Made by a program: the position numbers and the translations under genes. A stretch of 64,000 bases of DNA, from contig NZ_CP050854.1 in assembly GCF_017569925.1 (NCBI RefSeq), positions 434,001 to 498,000 on the forward strand. Direction: 5' to 3'. Each line of letters starts with the position of its first letter. The stretch's first letter is position 1. Below the pieces are notes generated by a model that searched no databases, was not told the origin of the DNA, and saw only the letters and a program-made list of their open reading frames with translations. Origin of the DNA: Brenneria izadpanahii. GTDB taxonomy: Bacteria; Pseudomonadota; Gammaproteobacteria; Enterobacterales; Enterobacteriaceae. Shown piece by piece: positions 1 through 9,475 of the stretch.

Positions 1-1033
1 GGACAATATCAGATTTTTGCCCCATCGCTGCAAAGGGAAATTTTTTACTTCGTCATGCAGCGACAAATACTGCCCCTGACGAACAACCTGATGATTAAGG
101 TAAATATCGACATCCGTTTTTTTCCCTAAATCATAAGCGATGTAAGGATGCCAGTAGGGGGATAAATCAGATCGATATTGCCGAGCGAGACGCTGCCGAA
201 CTGTCCTTGATTTGATTCGCCAAAAAGGCCAAGAGCCTGCGGAGTGCCGAGAAGACAGTGAACGTCCTGCCGTTCTTGTTCCGAGGGGAGCGGAAAAGCC
301 GCCAGATGCTCCAGGCGGCGAGCAGCGCGGCTGTGCCGGTGAGCCAGGGCAGCAATGCCATCGGGCTGTTGATACTGATGAATAGCAGCAGAAACGACAG
401 GCTCAGCGCGCCGGCTTCTTTAAGCCCTTTCGAATGATGTATGGCGTGCTCTTCTTTCGTTTCCTTACGAATGCTTACCAGCTCCGCGTGTTCATCCTCT
501 TCGTGACGAATGGATGCGTTTGGCATCGGATCGTCGGGAACCGTCACGATATGATGGTTATCGTTGTTGATGCATTCGACTAACGAGTGTCCGTTCAAGG
601 AGATAACCAGCGGGATGGAGCGGGTTTTAATCAATTCAACGGTGTTATTCTCAGTAATATATTGTTCCCAACAGGGAGGCAGGTGAATTTCCTGCGTATC
701 AATATAATATCGCCACTTATTCTGAGAATCAGTGCTCAGCCCATAACGCGTGATGGTATGGGTGATCGGATATACCCGATTGCTTTGCAAGGTGCGGGGC
801 AGTTTGGGCTGGGTATTGGGTATGTCGAGCGGCGTCGGTTGCTGAGTATTCTCCAGGGCAAGGTAACGCTCGACGGCGACGCGTTCTTCCGGGGTCAATT
901 GACGAAGTAAGGCAGGCTCCACCGGTAACGGAGTGACAAATGACAGGCGCTGGCGCATACGGTAGACAATGAAACCTCCGATAGCGAACAGACAGGCAAA
1001 CAATATAGCCAATATGGTAAATATTGTGCTCAT
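1..1033 (-). pseudogene. igaA: igaA/yrfF, 5' part, broken by two frameshifts
   Basis: IgaA (YrfF, MucM, UmoB) is an inner-membrane protein that restrains the Rcs phosphorelay. Translation from the ATG at 1033, behind a GGGATGGA ribosome site, gives a leading membrane segment and a cytoplasmic domain that matches IgaA, for example the stretches TRYGLSTD and NKWRYYID. The frame then fails in a run of four G at 285-288 (plus strand) and the reading stops at 167. Adding one base there restores typical IgaA sequence (VHCLLGTP, GLFGES, GNIDLIYPP). A second one-base loss in the five-G run at 157-161 breaks the frame again; after it the sequence continues as good IgaA (YWHPYIAYDLG, NFPLQRWG) to the window edge. 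The family is about 710 residues, so about half lies outside. Both losses sit in G/C homopolymers, so sequencing error is as likely as real decay. Confidence 0.85.
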
Positions 1034-1494
1034 GTCATTTCCATCCCAAAGTGACGTACTCCCTGTTTGCATCGGATTTTAACAAATTTGGACAATCGAT
1101 GATAACCTGCATGGTTTTGTTTTATTAAATTAATAACTAAAAAATAACAGAAATTATCTACGCGAAGGGATGATGGTAACAACCAGGCAGGGCGTCTAAA
1201 ATGAGGATAATCCGATTTTTTGGGGTGGATATTGACTTTTAATTTTTCATTTTAATAGTTCATACTGATAATGTGTATTTAATGTTATAAGCAAGTAAAT
1301 TAATAATTGTGATGGTTGCAGCAAAGGTTGCTGTTAACGCACAATGTGGGTAACAGCAAAAATCTAGCAAAATCAAAAAAGAGTATTAACGATCGCTTTT
1401 CATTCAGCGGCACGCCGGTATTTATGGTGAAGGCAATATAGCCAGCATTCAGGTTGGGCTGCCGTTCCGGTCGTAATTGCTCTACGAGGCCATC
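1034..1494. other. divergent igaA-nudE intergenic region
   Basis: This 461-base gap separates the leftward igaA start from the rightward nudE start and is very AT-rich around 1080-1300. On the minus strand a TAAAAT (1076-1081) with a weak TTATCA 18 bases upstream could be the igaA promoter. I see no convincing gene, repeat or hairpin in the rest. Confidence 0.4.
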
Positions 1495-2046
1495 ATGAGT
1501 CATAACCTGCAAAAACCTAAAATTCTCAAGGTAGAAACGGTCGCGAGTTCGCGTTTGTTCAATGTTGAATCCATCGATCTGGAATTCAGTAACGGCGTCC
1601 GCCGGGTATATGAACGAATGCGTCCGAGCGGACGGGAAGCGGTGATGATTGTGCCTATTATTGATGATGAACTGGTGCTGATCCGTGAGTACGCCGTTGG
1701 TATCGAACAGTATGAACTCGGATTTCCTAAAGGGTTGATTGATCCCGGCGAGACGGTATTTGAAGCGGCTAACCGGGAACTGATGGAAGAGGCGGGATTC
1801 GGCGCGGAACAGATGGATTTGTTGGCGAAGTTGACCATGGCGCCGTCCTATTTCTCCAGCCAGATGAATATTGTCGTTGCGCGGGGGCTGTATCCGCAAA
1901 GCCGCGAAGGCGATGAGCCGGAACCGTTGCCTAAAGTGCGCTGGCCGCTAAAAGATATGATGTCGCTGTTGCAGGAGCCCGACTTTCGGGAAGCGCGTAA
2001 TGTCAGCGCTCTGTTTTTAACTCAGGATTGGCTGCATCGCCAGTAA
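1495..2046 (+). CDS. nudE: ADP compounds hydrolase NudE
   Basis: NudE is a cytosolic Nudix hydrolase that cleaves ADP-ribose, NADH and diadenosine polyphosphates to AMP products. The Nudix box begins at GLIDPGE and continues through ANRELMEEAGF, about residues 78-100, with the catalytic REL..EE core intact. The N-terminus (LQKPKILKVETV) aligns with E. coli NudE. An in-frame ATG exists at 1477, but the ATG at 1495 has ACGAGG six bases upstream and gives the usual length, 183 residues. The gene converges on mrcA across a strong hairpin terminator. The nudE-mrcA-hof arrangement is the standard enterobacterial one. Confidence 0.95.
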   Translation: MSHNLQKPKILKVETVASSRLFNVESIDLEFSNGVRRVYERMRPSGREAVMIVPIIDDELVLIREYAVGIEQYELGFPKGLIDPGETVFEAANRELMEEAGFGAEQMDLLAKLTMAPSYFSSQMNIVVARGLYPQSREGDEPEPLPKVRWPLKDMMSLLQEPDFREARNVSALFLTQDWLHRQ

Positions 2047-2077
2047 AGGCTGCTGGTCGCGCGGTACGAATGGAATG

Positions 2078-2108
2078 GCAAAGGCGCAGAATCTGCGCCT
2101 TTGCTGTT
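2078..2108. terminator. bidirectional terminator between nudE and mrcA
   Basis: A perfect 13-base inverted repeat (arms 2078-2090 and 2092-2104, GCAAAGGCGCAGA and its complement) is followed by TGTTTT. It lies between the two convergent stops, so it probably ends nudE transcripts and may also end mrcA transcripts. Confidence 0.75.
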
Positions 2109-2129
2109 TTGGCACTTCGAAGCGGGCAA

Positions 2130-4688
2130 TCAGAATAACTCTTCGCTTTGCCCGTTATCCATCAACGTGGTGCCGACTTCATGCACTTCATATTCCGTCG
2201 GCTGGGTTCCTTCAATGAAATATTCGGAACGGCTGTTGCCGCCGCCGTTCGACAGCTTGCCGCTGCTGCGGTCGATGGTCACGCTGACAATGCCGGGCGG
2301 CGGCGTCAGAGGCTGTTCAGGAACGCCTTCCAGTGCGGCTTTCATAAACTCATCCCAGGCCGGCTGAGCTGTTTTGGCGCCGCCTTCGTAGCCTGAAATC
2401 TGGTCTTTGATCACGCCGGACGCGCTGCTGGTGCCCAGGTTGCGGCGGTGGTCGTCGAAGCCGATCCAAACCGAGGTCACCAGATTCGGGCCATAGCCGG
2501 AAAACCAGGCATCTTTGGAGCTGTTTGTGGTACCGGTTTTACCGCCGATATCATGACGTTTCAGCTCTTTACCCGCACGCCAGCCCGTACCCATCCAGCC
2601 AGGTTCGCCAAAAATATTGCTATTAAGCGCGTCCTTAATCAGGAAGGACAACGGGGTGCTGATAACATGCGGCGCATAAGGCGGCGCGGTATTTTGCTGG
2701 GCGATCGGCGGCGTAACCGGCTCCACCTCCGGCTGGGGCAATGCGCCCGGCTGCGGATTTTCTCTGGATGTCGCGACATTTTCCGTATTGTCCGCCGACA
2801 GAACCGTATCGCGCCGCGTTTCGCCGTACACCAACGGCAGGTTGCAGGTGTCGCACACCACTTTAGGCGTGGCGGTAAAGACGGTGTCGCCTGATTCTTT
2901 CTCTATTTTGGTAATGAGATAGGGATCGACCAGATAACCGCCATTGGCCATTACCGCATAGCCGCGGACCACCTGCAGCGGGGTGAAGGACGCGGCGCCC
3001 AGCGCCAGCGATTCCGTCGGGACAATGTTTTGTTTCGGGAAGCCAAAGCGCTGCAGATACTCAGCGGCGTAATCCACGCCCATCGCCCGCATGGCGCGGA
3101 CCATCACCACGTTTTTGGATTGGCCTAGTCCTTGACGCAAACGGATTGGCCCGTCATAGGTCGCAGGTGAGTTTTTTGGCCGCCAGTCTGAGCCGGCGCC
3201 CGGATCCCAACGTGTAATCGGCACGTCGTTAAGGATGGTGGCCAGCGTCAGACCTTTGTCCATCGCGGCGGTATAGAGGAACGGCTTGATGTTGGAGCCA
3301 AGTTGACGCAGCGCCTGCGTCGCGCGATTAAACTTACTTTGGTTGAAATCGAACCCGCCGACCAGCGCTTCAATTGCGCCGTTGTTCGGATTGATGGATA
3401 CCAGCGCCGAGTTTACGTCCGGCACTTGGGCAAGCCACCAGTCGTTATCCACTTTCCGGACCCACACCTGCTGACCGGCCTGAACAACATCGATCACTCG
3501 TTTGGGCGTCGGGCCCTGCTGCGTATCGGAACGATAAGGGCGCGCCCAGCGCATGCCGGCCATCGGCAGTGAGATGTTGCTGCCGTCGGCCATCATCGCA
3601 ATGGCTTTATCGCTGTCGGTATCGGTAATGACCGCCGGAAACAGCGGGCCATAAACCGGCAGTTTTTTCAGTTCGGTGACGATTCTGGTGCGATCCCAGG
3701 CGCTTTCGCCGACTTTCCACAGCACCGCGGTCGGGCCGCGATAGCCGTGACGCATATCGTATGCGAGAACGTTGTTGCGCAAAGCGTCCTGCGCGGCTAG
3801 CTGCAATTTCCGCGTGATAGTGGTGTAGACCTTATAACCATCGTTATAGGCGTCGTCGCCATAACGATTGATCATCTCCTGACGCGCCATTTCCGCCACA
3901 TAAGGCGCAGAGAAAGCTATCTGGGGCGCGTGATAGTCAGCATCCAGTTTTTCATTCCGGGCCTGGTCGTATTGCGCCTGGGTAATGTAGTTTTCATCCC
4001 TCATTCGCGCCAGAACCACGTTACGCCGGGCTATCGCGCGATCGTACGAGTAGAGCGGGTTAAAGGTGGAGGGCGCTTTCGGCAAGCCGGCGATCATCGC
4101 CATTTCACCCAGCGTAAGCTGGTCTACCGGACGGCCGAAATAGACATACGCGGCCGCGCCGACGCCATAAGCCCGGTAACCGAGATAAATTTTGTTCAGA
4201 TACAGCTCAAGAATTTCATCTTTGGTAAGGAGCTGCTCAATACGGATAGCCAGGAAGACTTCTTTGATTTTACGAATCAGCGTGCGTTCCGGGCTAAGGA
4301 AAAAGTTTCTGGCAAGCTGTTGCGTAATGGTGCTGGCCCCCTGCGAGGCATGGCCGGAGGTTAGCGCGATAGAGGCGGCGCGGATAATCCCCACCGGGTC
4401 GACGCCGTGGTGCTCATAGAAACGGCTGTCCTCAGTCGCGATAAACGCCTGAACCAGAACCGGAGGAATTTGATCCAGTTTCAACGGGATGCGCCGGTGT
4501 TCGCCAAATTGAGCAATCAGCTCGCCATCGGCGCTGAATACCTGCATAGGCGTCTGCAGCCGGATGTCTTTCAGCGTGGCGACATCGGGTAACTGGGGTT
4601 CGATATAGCGGTACAAACCGTATATCGAAGCTGCTCCCAGCAGGATGCAAGTCACTGCAAGGATGAGTAGATACTTTACGAACTTCAC
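2130..4688 (-). CDS. mrcA: penicillin-binding protein 1A
   Basis: PBP1A is a bifunctional class A PBP that polymerises (glycosyltransferase) and crosslinks (transpeptidase) peptidoglycan in the periplasm. An N-terminal membrane anchor (KYLLILAVTCILLGA) is followed by the GT51 domain with EDSRFYEHHG, GASTITQQ and RKIKEVFLA. The transpeptidase domain shows SxxK (SNIK), SxN (SKN in GLGQSKNVV) and KTGTT. The GTG at 4688 is chosen because GGAAAA precedes it at suitable spacing and the protein then begins VKFVKYLL like the E. coli enzyme, giving 852 residues against 850. The in-frame ATG at 4706 lacks a ribosome site. It is divergent from the hof operon. Confidence 0.95.
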   Translation of the reverse strand: MKFVKYLLILAVTCILLGAASIYGLYRYIEPQLPDVATLKDIRLQTPMQVFSADGELIAQFGEHRRIPLKLDQIPPVLVQAFIATEDSRFYEHHGVDPVGIIRAASIALTSGHASQGASTITQQLARNFFLSPERTLIRKIKEVFLAIRIEQLLTKDEILELYLNKIYLGYRAYGVGAAAYVYFGRPVDQLTLGEMAMIAGLPKAPSTFNPLYSYDRAIARRNVVLARMRDENYITQAQYDQARNEKLDADYHAPQIAFSAPYVAEMARQEMINRYGDDAYNDGYKVYTTITRKLQLAAQDALRNNVLAYDMRHGYRGPTAVLWKVGESAWDRTRIVTELKKLPVYGPLFPAVITDTDSDKAIAMMADGSNISLPMAGMRWARPYRSDTQQGPTPKRVIDVVQAGQQVWVRKVDNDWWLAQVPDVNSALVSINPNNGAIEALVGGFDFNQSKFNRATQALRQLGSNIKPFLYTAAMDKGLTLATILNDVPITRWDPGAGSDWRPKNSPATYDGPIRLRQGLGQSKNVVMVRAMRAMGVDYAAEYLQRFGFPKQNIVPTESLALGAASFTPLQVVRGYAVMANGGYLVDPYLITKIEKESGDTVFTATPKVVCDTCNLPLVYGETRRDTVLSADNTENVATSRENPQPGALPQPEVEPVTPPIAQQNTAPPYAPHVISTPLSFLIKDALNSNIFGEPGWMGTGWRAGKELKRHDIGGKTGTTNSSKDAWFSGYGPNLVTSVWIGFDDHRRNLGTSSASGVIKDQISGYEGGAKTAQPAWDEFMKAALEGVPEQPLTPPPGIVSVTIDRSSGKLSNGGGNSRSEYFIEGTQPTEYEVHEVGTTLMDNGQSEELF

Positions 4689-4801
4689 CTGAGATTTTCC
4701 ATTCAATAGCGTTTGGACGGTTTATAAACAATCGGCGCTAGTATAAAGGTAAGCCAGCACTGTGGATACGTTCTTTTAATTGATACGGAATCGGATTGAA
4801 C

Positions 4802-5668
4802 ATGGCTTATCACATCTGGCGGGTTGGGTTAGATATACAAAACGGGTTTATGCGCGCGTTGGCGGTGCAACGCCGTCGCTATGGTTGGCAGCTTCGCTGC
4901 TGGTGGCAGTTCCCACTGCCAAACGACACGTTACGCGCGGGTAGTCTACACCATACCGAAGCGCTTTGTGAGGTCTTGTTGAAATGGCGCAGGCTATTGC
5001 CTCGCAATATTTCTCTACGGGTCGGTTTTCCCGCCCAGTTGGTACTACAACAGCGTTTACCTCTGCCGGATAAGCGGTTGCGAGGGCCGGAGCGCAATGA
5101 TTATATTGAGGCGATGGCCGCCCGTAAGCTGCCGGTAAGCAGCGATTCATTGGCAATGGATTACCGTGCGGCGCCCCATGAACCCGGCACGTTGCTGGTT
5201 ACCGCTGCCCGGCGGCGAGAGTTGGATAACTGGCTTGACTGTCTGCATCGCGCGGATCTGCATCCTGACGTCGTTGAGGTTTCAACCTGCGCCATTCGTT
5301 GTATGGCGAAGTCCGCGGGGCTTAAACATGATTATCTTTTCCTGCATCGTCTGGCGGACAGTTGGTTATGGATATCTCCGCTGAACCATGCTTTTCAATG
5401 CGGCGTGATACATTCCGAGGAACTGGCCGCCGAAGAGGATCTTCTTTCGTTAGTAAATGCTCGCTATCAAAAAAATACTCATGATACAGCCTATTACAGC
5501 AGCACCTTACCCACGTTAACCCATCAAATCTCTGACGTATTCGTGCCGTGGTCTCCGCTTGCGGCCTTTGACCAGATGCAGCCTCCCTTACCCGATTTCC
5601 CTCCGGCATTTGTTATCGCCGGTGGTTTGGCTTTGCGCGCTGGAGATGACGAACATGCTGCTGGTTAA
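4802..5668 (+). CDS. hofM: HofM, PilM-like DNA utilization protein
   Basis: First gene of hofMNOPQ, which corresponds to pilMNOPQ of type IV pilus and competence systems. In E. coli the set is needed to use external DNA as a carbon source. The product has 288 residues and no membrane segment, as expected for the cytoplasmic actin-like PilM partner. It starts HIWRVGLDIQNG, where the GLDI signature of PilM proteins is visible. The ATG at 4802 follows ACGGAATCGG; a TTG two codons upstream (4796) is possible. The 3' end overlaps hofN by 14 bases, indicating translational coupling. Confidence 0.85.
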   Translation: MAYHIWRVGLDIQNGFMRALAVQRRRYGWQLRCWWQFPLPNDTLRAGSLHHTEALCEVLLKWRRLLPRNISLRVGFPAQLVLQQRLPLPDKRLRGPERNDYIEAMAARKLPVSSDSLAMDYRAAPHEPGTLLVTAARRRELDNWLDCLHRADLHPDVVEVSTCAIRCMAKSAGLKHDYLFLHRLADSWLWISPLNHAFQCGVIHSEELAAEEDLLSLVNARYQKNTHDTAYYSSTLPTLTHQISDVFVPWSPLAAFDQMQPPLPDFPPAFVIAGGLALRAGDDEHAAG

Positions 5669-6224
5669 TCTTTTACCCTGGCGTAAACGGCGATTACGCC
5701 AGCGGGCGCGCCGCTGGTTGACGCTATTGCTGCTGCAACTGACGTTGGCCGCGCTCATTATCGCGGGTTTCTACATCACGTTGCGCCAGCAACGCCTGAT
5801 GTCGCAGCGTGAATTGAGCGGCATCTCGGCGCAGCAGCGGCAATTGACGCAGCAATATCAGCAAACTCGCCGGATGTGGGATCGACTGCGTGATTATCAG
5901 GCGCAGCATGATGCCGATGCGGCGGCGCAACGCCACAATCAGCGTTATCTGAGTCTGTTGGAACAACTGGTATCAATGATGCCCCGGCGTCTCTGGCTGA
6001 CGGATATCGCCGATCGCGGAAATCACCTATTAATCTCTGGTTTGAGTGAAAACTATACCGACATTGTGGCCCTGAATCGGGCGTTGATGGCGCATCCCGA
6101 TCTGGAGCGAGCGCAGGTGCTTCAGGCTTTGAGGGAGCAGAACGATAGAACGCTATTAAGTTTTTCGCTTCAGGCGGACTGGACACTTACGGACTCAACA
6201 AAGAGCGGGCGGATTGGTGATTAA
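5655..6224 (+). CDS. hofN: HofN, PilN-like DNA utilization protein
   Basis: PilN-type inner-membrane protein of the Hof DNA-uptake set. The start LLVNLLPWRKRRLRQR is the typical PilN motif (NLLPWR), followed by one transmembrane segment (LTLLLLQLTLAALIIAGFYI, about residues 21-40) and a glutamine-rich periplasmic coiled-coil region. The ATG at 5655 is preferred because GGAG lies nine bases upstream. An ATG at 5646 would sit directly on that GGAG. The gene overlaps hofM and hofO, so the operon is tightly coupled. Length is 189 residues. Confidence 0.8.
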   Translation: MLLVNLLPWRKRRLRQRARRWLTLLLLQLTLAALIIAGFYITLRQQRLMSQRELSGISAQQRQLTQQYQQTRRMWDRLRDYQAQHDADAAAQRHNQRYLSLLEQLVSMMPRRLWLTDIADRGNHLLISGLSENYTDIVALNRALMAHPDLERAQVLQALREQNDRTLLSFSLQADWTLTDSTKSGRIGD

Positions 6225-6771
6225 CGCGATATTGAACTGGTCTGGATGGGGAAGTAAACCGCTGTGGATGCTGGCGGCCGCGCAAGCCGTTTTGGTCGGC
6301 GGTTTTTTACTGCTGGGCATAGAGATGATTTTGAAAACGGAGCGGCAGCAGATCATGCAGATTAACCAGCGGGTAGATCGGCAGCATGCCGCTATACGCC
6401 ATCTTCGGCAGCAGCTGCAAACGCTGCCGTCCTTCGCCATGCTGAAGACGCAGTTGGCTCAACGGAAAACGGCCAATCCGCCATTCCACGCCGACATGCC
6501 GTCGCTGCTGGTTACCGCTCCGTTATCGCAATCCGGCGCGACGCTGCTTTCCTGGCAGCCAGAGGGGCATCAAAACGATAACGATCGCAACGCCTGGCTA
6601 TTAAGTTTTAGCGCCGACTATCAGGGAATGGCGCGCGTACTGCGCAAGTTTATCGCGCTGCCTCATGTGCTGCGGATTGAGCAACTGGCAATGAAATCGG
6701 TGGACGGCGTTTTGCATATTAGTATGCGGTTGGTGAAGCCGGCTGCGGAACGGAGGAGCGATGTTGAATAG
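6217..6771 (+). CDS. hofO: HofO, PilO-like DNA utilization protein
   Basis: PilO-like partner of HofN in the inner-membrane alignment subcomplex. One membrane segment (MLAAAQAVLVGGFLLLGIEMIL) is followed by a coiled-coil stretch rich in Q and R and then a small globular domain. The GTG at 6217 follows GGGCGG. A TTG at 6214 is an alternative. The start overlaps the end of hofN by eight bases and the end overlaps hofP. The sequence is poorly conserved, so identity rests mainly on position and architecture. Confidence 0.7.
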   Translation: MINAILNWSGWGSKPLWMLAAAQAVLVGGFLLLGIEMILKTERQQIMQINQRVDRQHAAIRHLRQQLQTLPSFAMLKTQLAQRKTANPPFHADMPSLLVTAPLSQSGATLLSWQPEGHQNDNDRNAWLLSFSADYQGMARVLRKFIALPHVLRIEQLAMKSVDGVLHISMRLVKPAAERRSDVE

Positions 6772-7147
6772 CGCTGCCGCCACTCGCTTTCTCCTGCTTT
6801 TCAGCATGTTATCCGACATCACGCCGGCAGATGCGGTAATGATGAGCCGGGATCCCTTTCAGCCGGTATCCGCGGTCCGCTGTTCCCAGGACAACACGAC
6901 GCAGCGCTGGCGGTTAAAAGGCGTCATTGGCTCCGGGCAGGCATGGATAGGGTGGCTGGTTCTACCGGAACAACAGTGGCGGCGGTTAACGCCGGGAGCC
7001 GTGATCCCGGAGGAAAACTGGCAGGTACGTCGTCTGGATAAGTCCGGTGCGACGCTGGCGGCGATTGAGGGGGCGGACCGTTGCGACGGCGCGTCAGCGG
7101 AGGTTTTTCTGGCATCGCCCTTCATTAATAACGCTGCCGCGCAATAG
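6761..7147 (+). CDS. hofP: HofP, PilP-like DNA utilization protein
   Basis: Small exported protein of 128 residues in the PilP position. A hydrophobic N-terminus (RFLLLFSMLSDITPADA) looks like a signal sequence. The mature part begins with the motif RDPFQP, typical of PilP-family proteins that link the inner-membrane complex to the secretin. The ATG at 6761 has a strong GGAGGAG. It overlaps hofO by 11 bases. Two cysteines in the mature part (in AVRCSQ and ADRCDG) could form a disulfide, which is my inference. Confidence 0.72.
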   Translation: MLNSAAATRFLLLFSMLSDITPADAVMMSRDPFQPVSAVRCSQDNTTQRWRLKGVIGSGQAWIGWLVLPEQQWRRLTPGAVIPEENWQVRRLDKSGATLAAIEGADRCDGASAEVFLASPFINNAAAQ

Positions 7148-7173
7148 CGTATTTTTTCGGAACAGGGAATGTT

Positions 7174-8451
7174 ATGGCGATTAGAACGGTTAAGAAAATG
7201 CTGTTTTTGGCGTTGTTGCTCGTTGGCGGCGTATCGGCGCAGGCAAGAAGCGATGCGCCGGTGTCAATGGCGTTTGAGGATTCTCCCATACAACGCATAT
7301 TACAGGCTCTGGCGGACCATCAGCAGCTAAATATGGTGGTAGCGCCGGGAGTTGAAGGGACGATCAGTCTGCGGTTGGCGGAAGTGCCCTGGCAGCAGGC
7401 TCTGGATATCGTTTTGCATATGGGGCAATTGGCGGTGGAGCGGGACGGCAATGTCCTGCTGGTTTATCCCGCTTCCCACCTTGAAGTCTTGCAGCGTCAG
7501 AAAGAGGAACGTCTCGCCCAACAGGCGCAGAACCAGCCATTGCACAATCTTTCGGTTGCGTTGCAGCACGCCGATGCCGCCGAGATCGCCGCCGGCGTTC
7601 AGGCCCAACGCGGCGCTTTACTGACCGAACGAGGGATCGTCACCGTGGATAAAAGAACCAATACGCTGCTGATCCGCGATACGGCGGCAGCGCTGGAGCA
7701 ACTGAAGTTGTGGGTGAACGAGCTCGATTTGCCGCTAGCGCAGGTACAGCTTGCGGCGCATATTGTGACTATCAGCAGTGGAAATTTACAGGAATTAGGC
7801 GTCAACTGGGGGCTGGGCACCGATGAAGAAACGAATAAAGCGCTGCGGTTGAATAATTTTAATATCAGCCTGCCGGTGGAGTCGCCGGCGATCAACGCGG
7901 GCTTTCATCTGGCGCGGCTGAACGGGCGCCTGCTGGAACTGGAACTGATGGCCTTGGAACAGGAAAATCAGGTGGAAATTATCGCCAGCCCTCGTTTGCT
8001 TACGGCTCATCAGCAAACCGCCAGTATCAAACAGGGTACGGAAATTCCCTATCAGGTTTCCAGCGGAGCCAGCGGGTCGACATCCATCGAGTTCAAGGAA
8101 GCGGTATTGGGGATGGAGGTGACGCCGAGCATTTTGCGGGCCGGACGGATTACGCTAAACCTGAAAATCAGTCAAAACATGCCGGGACAAACGATAAAGC
8201 AGAGCGATAACGGCGAAGCGCTGGCGATCGATAAGCAGGAAATACAAACACAGGTCACGGTCGCGGACGGCGAAACCATTGTTCTGGGCGGTATATTTCA
8301 GCGGCAGAAACAGCGCGGCGGCAACCAGATTCCGGTTTTAGGCAATATTCCTGTATTCGGCCATTTGTTTAAAAACAGTACGCGGCAGGATACCCGGCGG
8401 GAATTGGTTATTTTTATTACGCCGACTCTGCTCCCAGCGGATAAACGGTAA
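7174..8451 (+). CDS. hofQ: HofQ, secretin-type DNA uptake protein
   Basis: Outer-membrane secretin of the Hof/ComE family, the proposed channel for DNA entry. It has a signal peptide (LFLALLLVGGVSAQA), an N-terminal STN-like domain (VSMAFEDSPIQRILQALA), a secretin N domain, and a C-terminal secretin domain. The last carries the conserved VPVLGNIP-type motif (here IPVLGNIPVFGHLF) and a RRELVIFITP end. It has 425 residues against about 412 in E. coli and appears intact. It lies 26 bases after hofP and closes the operon. No clear intrinsic terminator follows. Confidence 0.9.
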   Translation: MAIRTVKKMLFLALLLVGGVSAQARSDAPVSMAFEDSPIQRILQALADHQQLNMVVAPGVEGTISLRLAEVPWQQALDIVLHMGQLAVERDGNVLLVYPASHLEVLQRQKEERLAQQAQNQPLHNLSVALQHADAAEIAAGVQAQRGALLTERGIVTVDKRTNTLLIRDTAAALEQLKLWVNELDLPLAQVQLAAHIVTISSGNLQELGVNWGLGTDEETNKALRLNNFNISLPVESPAINAGFHLARLNGRLLELELMALEQENQVEIIASPRLLTAHQQTASIKQGTEIPYQVSSGASGSTSIEFKEAVLGMEVTPSILRAGRITLNLKISQNMPGQTIKQSDNGEALAIDKQEIQTQVTVADGETIVLGGIFQRQKQRGGNQIPVLGNIPVFGHLFKNSTRQDTRRELVIFITPTLLPADKR

Positions 8452-8901
8452 AAGTAGCGGAAATTTCATAAAATCAGCGCAATATTTTAATTGATTCATG
8501 CCTTCTAAGTTTGACGCTGCGACAGATTTAGCTTACAAGGGTTAGCGAATTGAGCACAGAAGTGTTGTTCCACCGAAAATGTCGATAAAATATACGTTAT
8601 ATCCAACGTAATTGATGTTGCAGCCAGACGGCAAACGAAACGATTCCAGACGCTGAGCCAGCGATGCGCCTGGCGTGAGGACGTTAAGCCAATTATGGAT
8701 GCAGCTTGAATGATGGCGGTGCATTCCTCACCTATGGGGAATGTGGCATTTTATTCGGTTGCCAAACTACCCTGAGTATTGAGATAATTTTTTGTCTGAT
8801 TCTCGCACTATCGCTCATGAGGTTTCAGTTTAGGTCCCGTCGCTGGGTTGATTGGCGGGGCGGGTTATCATTAACGAATTGTCTTAGTAATACCAAAAAA
8901 C
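8452..8901. other. hofQ-aroK intergenic region and aroK leader
   Basis: This 450-base gap holds no supported gene; the short open frames here lack ribosome sites and family features. A long aroK leader is usual in enterobacteria, and the bases directly before aroK (AGTAATACCAAAAAACATG) resemble the E. coli leader as I remember it. I could not place a convincing promoter. Confidence 0.4.
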
Positions 8902-9423
8902 ATGGCAGAGAAACGCAATATCTTTCTGGTTGGGCCTATGGGTGCCGGCAAAAGCACTATTGGCCGTCAGTTAGCTCAGCAACTCAATATGGAGTTTTTC
9001 GACTCCGATCAAGAAATTGAGCGACGCACCGGGGCTGATGTGGGCTGGGTATTCGATTTGGAAGGCGAAGAAGGCTTCCGCGATCGTGAAGAGAAAATCA
9101 TCAATGAATTGACGGAAAAACAAGGCATCGTGCTGGCGACAGGCGGTGGTTCGGTCAAATCACGTGAGACACGCAATCGTCTTTCTGCGCGTGGGGTGGT
9201 CGTTTATCTGGAAACGACGATTGAGAAACAACTCGCCCGCACGCAGCGCGATAAGAAACGTCCGCTACTTCAGGTTGAAACACCTCCGCGTGAAGTTCTG
9301 GAAGAGTTGGCGAGGGAGCGGAATCCGTTATATGAGGAGATCGCCGACGTCACCATTCGCACCGACGAACAAAGCGCCAAGGTAGTTGCTAACCAGATTA
9401 TCAATATGCTGGAAAGTAACTGA
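8902..9423 (+). CDS. aroK: shikimate kinase I
   Basis: Phosphorylates shikimate at the 3-hydroxyl with ATP in the chorismate pathway. Walker A is GPMGAGKST (residues 11-19). The shikimate-binding segment [13 protein letters not shown] and the glycine-rich GGGSV loop are present, as is the LID arginine region (RDKKRPLL). The length of 173 residues matches AroK rather than an AroL paralogue, and it precedes aroB as in E. coli. Confidence 0.97.
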   Translation: MAEKRNIFLVGPMGAGKSTIGRQLAQQLNMEFFDSDQEIERRTGADVGWVFDLEGEEGFRDREEKIINELTEKQGIVLATGGGSVKSRETRNRLSARGVVVYLETTIEKQLARTQRDKKRPLLQVETPPREVLEELARERNPLYEEIADVTIRTDEQSAKVVANQIINMLESN

Positions 9424-9475
9424 ATGTAATGCATCATCTGCGGCATGCAGATTTTGAATAGGTTATGAAACGAGC

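Noticed and set aside
1232..1272. TTGACT followed by AT-rich bases as a nudE promoter
   Set aside because: No -10 at acceptable spacing (16-18 bases) was found.
2448..2894. Long plus-strand frame inside mrcA
   Set aside because: It lies wholly inside the strongly supported PBP1A gene on the other strand and has low-complexity shadow composition.
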